Shown here: positions 1 to 5,501 of the stretch, one piece after another
How the letters are laid out: every line of letters starts with the position of its first letter
Numbering within the stretch: position 1 is the stretch's first letter
Assembly: GCA_905479665.1 (NCBI GenBank)
Contig: CAJQNM010000005.1
Coordinates: forward strand, 1-6,104
Length of the DNA stretch: 6,104 nt
From: an uncultured Saprospiraceae bacterium
Lineage (GTDB): Bacteria; Bacteroidota; Bacteroidia; Chitinophagales; Saprospiraceae
Direction of reading: 5' to 3'
Position numbers and translations under genes: made by a program
The notes under the pieces: model-generated
What the model was told of the DNA's origin: nothing
Database searches by the model: none
The model's input: the letters and a program-made list of their open reading frames with translations, nothing else

Positions 1-276
1 CTCAGCCACATATATCGTGTGCGAATGAACTCTTGACTTAGTCAAAAATACCCCGCAAGCCTCGACATTTCGCTCAAACAATCCGCGCATGATTTTATCT
101 AAATTCAAGGCAATGTGGGCTAGGGTAAGTTCTGAAATTTCCGAGACTTTTCCATCGAGCTGTGCGATATACCCTATGGGTAGAAGTAGCTTCAGATTCA
201 TTCTGCATTGGAGTCTCATATTCAAACATTTGTCCATGCACTTAGAAAATAAATCAGCCGGGTCTTTGATCACCAT
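1..276 (-). CDS. Unrecognised reading frame, incomplete at left edge
   Basis: An open frame starts at an ATG complementary to 274-276 and runs 92 codons to the window edge without a stop, so its C-terminus is missing. The translation begins MVIKDPADLFSKCMDKCLNM and later contains LLLPIGYIAQLDGKVSE and LNLDKIMRGLFERNVEA. It has no signal peptide, no evident membrane span and no motif that I recognise. An in-frame TGA about 10 bp upstream of the ATG bounds it on the 5' side. It lies downstream of, and in the same direction as, the ATPase, but about 185 bp of repeats separate them, so an operon is unlikely. It could be the start of a real gene, or the remnant of a repeated or mobile element given the repeats just upstream. 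The plus-strand frame over the same bases (89-322) looks less protein-like. Function unknown; coding status uncertain. Confidence 0.35.
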   Translation of the reverse strand, partial: MVIKDPADLFSKCMDKCLNMRLQCRMNLKLLLPIGYIAQLDGKVSEISELTLAHIALNLDKIMRGLFERNVEACGVFLTKSRVHSHTIYVAE

Positions 277-310
277 TCGAGTGCGGTCTCAATGCTGTAC
301 TGATATTCAA

Positions 311-361
311 GCGGCTATCTAATCTTGGAATAACCACCGCAGTTTAAAACTGCGGCTATCT
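311..361. repeat. Palindromic repeat element with flanking direct repeats
   Basis: Positions 337-355 form a perfect palindrome, CCGCAGTTTAAAACTGCGG, with 9-bp arms around one central A. The decamer GCGGCTATCT occurs twice in direct orientation, at 311-320 and at 352-361, where the second copy overlaps the right arm. The two decamers are followed by related sequence (TAATCTTGGAA and GGAACC). This is the architecture of a short REP-like intergenic element. No transposase of the REP-associated type is visible in the window. The palindrome could also form a hairpin in RNA on either strand, but no U-run follows it, so a classical terminator is not supported. Confidence 0.6.
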
Positions 362-393
362 GGAACCAATGGGACGCTTCAGCAACTTTGCCC

Positions 394-481
394 TAATGCC
401 CTAATCACCTAATCACCTAATGCCCTAATCACCTAATCACCTAATGCCCTAATCACCTAATCACCCAATCACCCAATCACG
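394..481. repeat. 8-bp tandem array with 24-bp higher-order unit
   Basis: Eleven octamers lie end to end. The first nine make three identical 24-bp units, each one TAATGCCC followed by two TAATCACC (394-417, 418-441, 442-465). Two diverged octamers follow, CAATCACC (466-473) and CAATCACG (474-481). The array overlaps the 3' end of the ATPase gene: its stop codon (complement of 461-463) and its last codons lie in the repeats. Read on the minus strand, the octamers give stops in all three frames within a few codons (TAG or TGA), so the array ends any reading frame that enters it. The exact 24-bp units suggest recent expansion by slippage or unequal recombination. Confidence 0.85.
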
Positions 482-1918
482 GTTGCTTGCGAATAAAACA
501 TCCATATTTAAGTAGTCTGCAACTAGCTGCTGCACATATTTATTTTGCTTGAGGCCGTACGTTGTCAACATGGTGAGTAGGATTGTTTTCTTGGTGCGGC
601 TAGTCTGACGAAATGATGAGATCTTGTGCCGCAAATTCTCGGCGTATTTTTTTGTAATGGCATATTGATCTTGAGAAAATTTTATCTCACAAATATTAAT
701 GGTGTGGTCTTTTCGATCCAGCACCATGTCTATTTGAGCCCCTCCACTTGAAGATCGATTTTGCCAAGTGGAGGTCTCAGTATAGATGCCGCTAATACCC
801 AGTGCTTGCTTTATTGCAAATACATGGTACTTGCAAATGTCTTCAAAAGCATAGCCACTCCAAGCACGCCACTTAGGTGAATCCAGCCTGGCAAGCCACG
901 AACCCGGACCAACGGCCTTGGAATTTTTTACAAAAGAAAAGTAGAATAAAGTATAAGGATCGGTGAGTCGATAAATTGCTCCTCGCTTTGATCTACCAAA
1001 AGGATACTCTGTGCGAATAAATCCGGATTGCTCGAGCTCGTTCAAAACGACGGAAAAACTTCCTCCTTCTCTCAGTATTGATTTCTTGGATATTTCCGCA
1101 CGGGTCAGCCCCCTGGGCTTTTTAGATAGTATTTCAATAATATTCAAATGGCGTTCATGATTTGTAAAGAGTGATCGATAGAGGTGATGGTATTCGTCAC
1201 GAAGCAACCCGATGTCGGTAAAAAACATCCGGTCTATGTTTTGTGCGACGCTTCGGTTTGTCTCAATATTCTCAAGATAGAAAGGTATCCCGCCCATTGT
1301 CATGTACAATTTGAGAAGTTGATAGCGATCATATTGAGCACCCTTGGACTGGAGGAATTTTTCTGTTTCCGCCAAAGTAAATGGAGACAGATGTATTCGT
1401 CTGGTAACTCTATTATGCAATCCACCTTTGTCACGAATAAGTTTGTTTTGAATCCAAGAAGCGGCAGATCCACAGCCAATGAGTAGTATGTCTGATCTTA
1501 GGGCAGCCCAGCTATTCCAAAAATGTTCTAGGGCACTGACAAATTCAGATTTCGGTGTGTCAAGCCATGGCAATTCATCGAGAAAGATGACTTTGCGCTT
1601 TCTTCTTGTCGTATTCAGATGTGCGATGAGGCGCTGGAAGGCTTCAAACCAGCTTGACGGTGGCGACTCAGATTGGCGGCTTGGATCAAATGCGGCTAGA
1701 GCTGTCTGGAAATTGAGCAATTGTCTAGCCAGGTCGACATTGGCTCGTCCTATTAATCGAAAATCAAACTTACCTGCGAGATGTCTGCTTATGAGGTAGG
1801 TCTTACCCACGCGACGACGGCCAAATACGATCAAGAATTCGGACTTAGCGCTGTTGTATGCCTCGTCTAGCATTTGTCTTTCCGGAATCCTACCGATAAA
1901 ATCTGTAGCTGTTGACAT
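461..1918 (-). CDS. Archaeal-type ATPase with C-terminal PD-(D/E)xK nuclease-like domain
   Basis: This is an intact 485-residue protein of the family with an archaeal-type ATPase domain (Pfam ATPase_2) and a C-terminal DUF234-like region. The N-terminal P-loop domain has Walker A GRRRVGKT (33-40), Walker B VIFLDELPW (110-118), a sensor-like strand LLIGCGSAASW (145-155) and the family motifs LSPFTLAE (177-184) and MGGIPFYLE (208-216). Residues about 255-320 look like a winged helix, ending in YRLTDPYTLFYFSFV. The C-terminal domain carries a plausible PD-(D/E)xK site: E359, D397 in GGAQIDMVLDR, and E411/K413 in CEIKF. Length is usual for the family. The start at ATG 1918 gives the expected short lead into FIGRIPER; no clear Shine-Dalgarno precedes it. 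It is a cytoplasmic protein expected to bind ATP and perhaps nucleic acid; the biological role is not established, and a mobile or defence-related role is inference only. It stands alone between repeat-rich spacers, and its last five residues (DWVIG) come from the octamer array. Confidence 0.9.
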   Translation of the reverse strand: MSTATDFIGRIPERQMLDEAYNSAKSEFLIVFGRRRVGKTYLISRHLAGKFDFRLIGRANVDLARQLLNFQTALAAFDPSRQSESPPSSWFEAFQRLIAHLNTTRRKRKVIFLDELPWLDTPKSEFVSALEHFWNSWAALRSDILLIGCGSAASWIQNKLIRDKGGLHNRVTRRIHLSPFTLAETEKFLQSKGAQYDRYQLLKLYMTMGGIPFYLENIETNRSVAQNIDRMFFTDIGLLRDEYHHLYRSLFTNHERHLNIIEILSKKPRGLTRAEISKKSILREGGSFSVVLNELEQSGFIRTEYPFGRSKRGAIYRLTDPYTLFYFSFVKNSKAVGPGSWLARLDSPKWRAWSGYAFEDICKYHVFAIKQALGISGIYTETSTWQNRSSSGGAQIDMVLDRKDHTINICEIKFSQDQYAITKKYAENLRHKISSFRQTSRTKKTILLTMLTTYGLKQNKYVQQLVADYLNMDVLFASNRDWVIG

Positions 1919-1943
1919 AGATGCGAAGCAATTTCAAGTAAAA

Positions 1944-2041
1944 TCAGCGATAACTGCACTAAAAATCAATGTTATCGCTAAAGATAGGTTAAATGTAGCG
2001 CTAACTAGTTAATTCATGTCAGTTATCGCTGAAGATAGGTT
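1944..2041. repeat. Two tandem copies of an inverted repeat upstream of the ATPase gene
   Basis: Two 45-bp units lie 51 bp apart, at 1946-1990 and 1997-2041. Each has a left arm AGCGATAAC (AGCGCTAAC in the second), a 16-bp spacer and a right arm GTTATCGCT, followed by A/G and AAGATAGGTT. The right arms with their tails form a 20-bp direct repeat with one mismatch (1971-1990 and 2022-2041). The arms and tail are conserved, while the spacers have largely diverged. The outermost arms also form a perfect 13-bp inverted repeat, TCAGCGATAACTG (1944-1956) against CAGTTATCGCTGA (2020-2032). The element lies 26-123 bp upstream of the ATPase start codon, so it could be an operator, part of the 5' leader RNA, or an end of a mobile cassette. 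The sequence does not decide between these. Confidence 0.7.
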
Positions 2042-2136
2042 GCCAAATCATTAAATCACAGATCACCGAGCCGTGTTTGTCACCATTTTGCAGTGCCCTC
2101 ACATAACCTCGACTTATGCAAAAATACCGCCAAACA

Positions 2137-2805
2137 CTATGACTGAAATTCCTTTGCATCCCAGGGTTTTGCTACGCCGCACCCTGGGCTACAAAGGTGC
2201 CGCTCAATGGCCCGGCGTATGTCCCATGTCTGCATCATGTGCAAAGATTGCCCAAGCAGATGATAGCGCTTTCTTTCTATCTCACCTAGCTGTACAGTAT
2301 CTAGAATCAGGCACACGTAGTCGTTGCGGGCAAACCAGGCCGGATGGTGTTGGTAGTTGACCTTGGCGCCGCAATCGTATCCGTCTTTTTCGACGGTGGC
2401 ATGCCCACAGACATAAATAATGGCAGGGAGCTTTCGATCAATATTTTTGGGCATGTACAGATTGGCCGTGACATACAGACCAGGGAGAGACTGAAAATGG
2501 AGATTTCTTACGATGAATTCTTCGTGTTCCACTGTACTGGTGACGGTCGCATTCAGCGGAGTGGTGCCTGGAGTAGGAGGAATACCCAGCATCTCCGCCA
2601 GCTCTTTTCTGGCCTGCGACTGGTAGGCCCCCCAATCTTTGATGCTGAGCAGCTCCTCCTGGGTACGCTGTTCGATACTGTAGGTCTGGGCTTCAAAGTA
2701 GGCCTCCAGTTGAGCATCAAAGTCCCAATCAGGTGGATCAAGTGAGTCGATTGTAAATACCCATATCCTGACAGTGCAAATTCTCCGTACCTTCAAGAGC
2801 ATCAT
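2137..2805 (-). pseudogene. Truncated acetylxylan-esterase-like alpha/beta hydrolase
   Basis: The 222-codon frame matches, as far as I recall the family, the N-terminal half of secreted acetylxylan-esterase-like alpha/beta hydrolases. Recognisable segments are the helical lead EAYFEAQTYSIEQRTQEELL (about 34-53), ARKELAEMLGIPP (65-77), the strand LHFQSLPGLYVTANLYMPK (102-120), PAIIYVCGH (127-135), AKVNYQHHPAWFARNDYVCL (147-166) and LDTVQLGEIE (168-177). Similarity stops after TWDIRRAIER (193-202), just before the expected GxSxG nucleophile elbow, so the catalytic serine and the rest of the triad are missing. The last 20 residues (LCSPGCGVAKPWDAKEFQS region) are encoded by a repeat hairpin. The N-terminus has no signal peptide although relatives are usually secreted, so the 5' end may also be lost. 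Its ATG overlaps the divergent acylase start by 2 bp. The product is almost certainly not an active esterase. Confidence 0.75.
2151..2197. repeat. REP-like hairpin at the break of the esterase gene
   Basis: The arms CCTTTGCATCCCAGGGT (2151-2167) and ACCCTGGGCTACAAAGG (2181-2197) pair at 15 of 17 positions around a 13-nt loop. Sequence of this CCCAGGGT...ACCCTGGG kind resembles short palindromic repeats I associate with several Bacteroidota and Planctomycetes genomes, but that is memory, not a search. It lies exactly where similarity of the minus-strand esterase frame ends and it encodes most of that frame's last codons. It may be an element that inserted into the gene, or one left at a recombination junction. 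There is no U-run, so it is not called a terminator. Confidence 0.65.
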
Positions 2806-5185
2806 GAAAAAGCTCTGTTTATCCTTAGGCCATGTCTGGCTTATCGCACTCCTCTATCTGCTACCCAGCCCGGCCCATGCGCAGCACAATCATTCCTTCC
2901 TCACCGACTCCGTCGAAATCATCACAGATCATTGGGGAGTCCCTCACATCTACGCCCAAAATGAATCCGATCTCTTTTTTGCCCAAGGCTACTATGCCTG
3001 CCTCGACCGTGCTTTTCAATTTGAAATGTGGCGTAGGCAAGCGACGGGCACCGTGGCAGAAATATTGGGTTCACGCGAGATAAAGCGAGATCATGGCACA
3101 CGTCTATTTATGTTCCGGGGTGATATAGATCAGGAAATGAACCACTACCACCCCCGTGGAAAGTTAATTATTGAGTCGTATGTCGCTGGAGTAAATGCGT
3201 GTATCGATTACCTCCTCGCAGATGACTCGCGCCTTCCTGTCGAATTTCATCTACTCAATATCCGACCCCAACACTGGACACCGGCTGTCGTTATCTCAAG
3301 GCATCAAGGACTGCTCGGCAACATCGGGCAAGAACTAGATATTGGTCGTGCGGTGAGCCTGCTGGGTGAAGCGAAAGTCAAGGAGTTGCAGTGGTTTCAT
3401 CCGTTTGAGCCAGAGCTCAAGATGTCAGATCTTGTTGATAGTGCTGGTCTTTTCGAGCCCATCCTCGAGCTCTACGAGGCCTACCGTCGATCAGTGAAGT
3501 TTGTCTCGGGCGATATGGGCTACCAGGATGCAGAGACTGATCATTACGAAGATCCATTTTGGGATGACCTCAATTCGCTTGGTAGCAACAACTGGGTCAT
3601 CTCTGGAGAGCATACCCAGAGTGGCTATCCCATCATGGCCAATGATCCTCACCGCTCCGTTACCGTGCCCTCCCTGCGCTACATGTCACATCTGGTTGCT
3701 CCCGGCTGGGATGTGATCGGAGGCGGTGAGCCCGAAATACCGGGCATCTCCATCGGGCATAATGGAGTAGGGACATGGGGTCTCACGGTTTACCGTACCG
3801 ATGCCGAAGACCTCTATGTATATCAGCTCAATCCAGAAAATAATAATCAGTATCGCCACAAAGATCGCTGGCATGATTTCGAGATCATCACCGACACGAT
3901 TACAGTCAAGGATCAGGGTCCAGAAGTTGTTGAGCTACGCTATTCAGTGCATGGCCCGGTACTATTGCGAGATGAAGCCAGAAATCTTGGCTACGCCATG
4001 CGCTGTGGGTGGCTGGAAGTGGGAGGGTCTCCCTACCTCGCAAGCCTGCGCATGAATCAATCACAAAACTTTGCAGAGTTTCGAGAGGCTTGCAACTACA
4101 GTCACATCCCTGGCGAAAATATGATTTGGGCCGATCGGGCTGGTAATATTGGCTGGCAGGCGGTGGGCATCGCTCCCATCCGCAATGGCTTTAGTGGCAT
4201 GGTGCCCTTGCCAGGAGACGGTACCCACGAATGGGATGGTTATTTAGAAATAAAGCAAAAACCCAATGTCTTAAATCCCCCCAGTGGAGTATTTATTACC
4301 GCCAATGAAAATGTTACTCCGCTGGATTATCCTCACCCAGAGGCGGTGGGCTACTCCTGGTCGGATCCCGTGCGGGGAGATCGACTCGCAGAGCTGTTGG
4401 AGAGTGGGCATAAAATGACGATGGTCGATATGATGGAAATTCAGACTGACTATCTCTCGGTGCCTGCAAGAAATCTAGTGCTACTGATCAAGAACATCTT
4501 AATTGGTGATGAAAATATTCAGAGCGCAAGAAAACTCCTCCTCGATTGGGATAAGAAACTGGAAGTTAATTCGGTCGAGGCGGCAATTTATGTCGAATGG
4601 GAAACCGTCTTGCGTGAAAAAATATACGAATTAAAAGTGCCTGTTAAGGCCCGGCCCTATATCCGTAGTCTACAGTACAAGCGGTTTTTTGATTTCTTAC
4701 TTTCGCCCGATGGAGATTTTGGAAAGAACCCGTTGGAGGGCAGAAATAAGTTATTAATTAGTTGTTTAGATGAGTCCCTAAAGAATTTGGAATCGCGTCT
4801 GGGAGCAGATTGGTCTTCCTGGCAATATGGCCAGCCGAAGAATAAGCATGTTGCCCTTCATCACGCCTTGGGTCATTTGGCCCCAGATTCTCTCAGGCAA
4901 CAGATGAATCTGGGCCCATTGTCACGTGGAGGATATGGCGTCACCGTGGGCAGCACTGGCAACAACCTCAATCAGTCATCAGGAGCCACCTTCAAAATTC
5001 TGGTCGACACCGAAGATTGGGATCGCACCCAAGCCACCAATTCACCAGGACAATCCGGAGATCCGGCCAGTCCATTTTATGACAACCTGTTTGAGATTTG
5101 GGCAAAGGATCAATACTTCCCTTTATTTTACTCGCGATCAAAAGTTGAGTCAGTCGCAGCAAAACGAATGGTGTTGCGGCCGTAG
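2804..5185 (+). CDS. Penicillin acylase family Ntn hydrolase, secreted
   Basis: A complete 793-residue precursor of the penicillin/AHL acylase family, whose members hydrolyse amide bonds in substrates such as beta-lactams, acyl-homoserine lactones or N-acyl amino acids. The ATG at 2804 is preferred over the in-frame GTG at 2774 because it gives a clean signal peptide: a KK start, a hydrophobic core (about 12-21) and an AHA cleavage site at 24-26, so export to the periplasm is expected. The alpha-chain region has the family motif DHWGVPHIYA (42-51) and FAQGYYACLDRAFQFEMWRR (59-78). The nucleophile is Ser261 in LGSNNWVISG (259-268), the site where the precursor is normally self-cleaved. Asn439 in PGENMIWADRAGNIGWQ (436-452) fits the oxyanion-hole asparagine. 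The C-terminal block GQSGDPASPFYDNLFEIW (749-766) is also typical. Length is normal and no key residue is missing. The substrate cannot be read from sequence. There is no free upstream spacer, so its promoter must lie within the esterase remnant. Confidence 0.93.
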   Translation: MKKLCLSLGHVWLIALLYLLPSPAHAQHNHSFLTDSVEIITDHWGVPHIYAQNESDLFFAQGYYACLDRAFQFEMWRRQATGTVAEILGSREIKRDHGTRLFMFRGDIDQEMNHYHPRGKLIIESYVAGVNACIDYLLADDSRLPVEFHLLNIRPQHWTPAVVISRHQGLLGNIGQELDIGRAVSLLGEAKVKELQWFHPFEPELKMSDLVDSAGLFEPILELYEAYRRSVKFVSGDMGYQDAETDHYEDPFWDDLNSLGSNNWVISGEHTQSGYPIMANDPHRSVTVPSLRYMSHLVAPGWDVIGGGEPEIPGISIGHNGVGTWGLTVYRTDAEDLYVYQLNPENNNQYRHKDRWHDFEIITDTITVKDQGPEVVELRYSVHGPVLLRDEARNLGYAMRCGWLEVGGSPYLASLRMNQSQNFAEFREACNYSHIPGENMIWADRAGNIGWQAVGIAPIRNGFSGMVPLPGDGTHEWDGYLEIKQKPNVLNPPSGVFITANENVTPLDYPHPEAVGYSWSDPVRGDRLAELLESGHKMTMVDMMEIQTDYLSVPARNLVLLIKNILIGDENIQSARKLLLDWDKKLEVNSVEAAIYVEWETVLREKIYELKVPVKARPYIRSLQYKRFFDFLLSPDGDFGKNPLEGRNKLLISCLDESLKNLESRLGADWSSWQYGQPKNKHVALHHALGHLAPDSLRQQMNLGPLSRGGYGVTVGSTGNNLNQSSGATFKILVDTEDWDRTQATNSPGQSGDPASPFYDNLFEIWAKDQYFPLFYSRSKVESVAAKRMVLRP
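3581..3586 (+). other. Predicted autoproteolytic site (Gly260-Ser261) of the acylase precursor
   Basis: The codons GGT-AGC encode Gly260 and Ser261 in the LG-SNNW motif. In this family the bond before this serine is cut autocatalytically, so that the serine becomes the N-terminal nucleophile of the beta chain. Here the beta chain would run from residue 261 to 793 (533 residues). The alpha chain plus any spacer would come from residues 27-260. Where the spacer peptide is trimmed is not visible. Confidence 0.85.
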
Positions 5186-5285
5186 GTACGAATTGCATTC
5201 GTACCCATTGCATTCGTACCCCATTGCATTCGTATCCAATTGCATTCGTACCCAATTGCATTCGTACCCATTTGCATTCGTACCC
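5185..5285. repeat. 16-bp tandem array starting with a perfect hairpin
   Basis: The core TTGCATTCGTA occurs six times without change, starting at 5193, 5208, 5224, 5240, 5256 and 5272. Four- or five-base linkers (CCCA, CCCCA, TCCAA, CCCAA, CCCAT) separate the copies, giving a period of 15-16 bp. The first copy is part of a perfect hairpin, GGTACGAAT (5185-5193), loop TGC, ATTCGTACC (5197-5205). The array begins on the last base of the acylase stop codon TAG (5183-5185). The hairpin could end or protect the acylase transcript, but no U-run follows it. Spacers are far too short for a CRISPR array. Confidence 0.85.
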
Positions 5286-5501
5286 GACACATCCAATTCA
5301 TTCATTCTTATTTTTGAGAATATTTACATACCTTTCTTTCGACTTGATTTATCAGGTTCATTTTCGTCAAATGAGTCCACTCTCACATCGACGATGGGAT
5401 TCATGGGGCAAATATTGTGCTGATTTTGGCGAACGCGCTGAAATTACCCTCGCTCTGTTCATTCCATTCCAGCCATTAGAATTTTGTTAAAGTAACTACA
5501 T
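5286..5501. other. Intergenic spacer without recognisable gene
   Basis: Together with the preceding array this makes 316 bp between the acylase and the receptor gene. Open frames crossing it (for example the one ending at 5490) have no recognisable motif, and partly translate the repeat array. The 5' part is AT-rich (about 5305-5350). This stretch should contain the promoter and leader of the receptor gene, but no match to the Bacteroidota promoter consensus with correct spacing was found. Just before the receptor ATG the sequence is A/T-rich (AAAGTAACTACAT) with no strong Shine-Dalgarno. Confidence 0.5.

Noticed and set aside
89..322. Plus-strand 77-codon frame at the left edge
   Set aside because: It lies antisense to the more protein-like minus-strand frame, has no recognisable motif, and its end reads into the GCGGCTATCT repeat.
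1184..1799. Two plus-strand frames inside the ATPase gene
   Set aside because: They are antisense to a well-supported ATPase with intact Walker motifs, so they are shadows.
2073..2360. Plus-strand 95-codon frame across the hairpin
   Set aside because: It is antisense to the esterase remnant and translates the repeat hairpin; no motif or family was recognised.
2774..2803. GTG at 2774 as the acylase start
   Set aside because: It would add ten residues before the KK start of the signal peptide, with no ribosome-binding site to favour it.
5185..5205. Intrinsic terminator after the acylase
   Set aside because: The 9-bp stem is perfect, but the following sequence is CATTGCATTCG and not a U-run, so a classical rho-independent terminator is not supported.
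5185..5285. CRISPR-like repeat array
   Set aside because: Repeat cores are 11 bp with 4-5 bp linkers, there are no unique spacers of about 30 bp, and no cas genes are present.
5313..5336. Bacteroidota promoter (TTTG and TACCTTTC) for the receptor gene
   Set aside because: The second box resembles TAnnTTTG, but it ends in C and the 12-bp gap is too short for the known -33/-7 spacing.
5224..5490. Small gene between acylase and receptor
   Set aside because: The N-terminal half only translates the tandem repeat, and the remainder (from the ATG at 5370) has no recognisable motif or convincing start signal.
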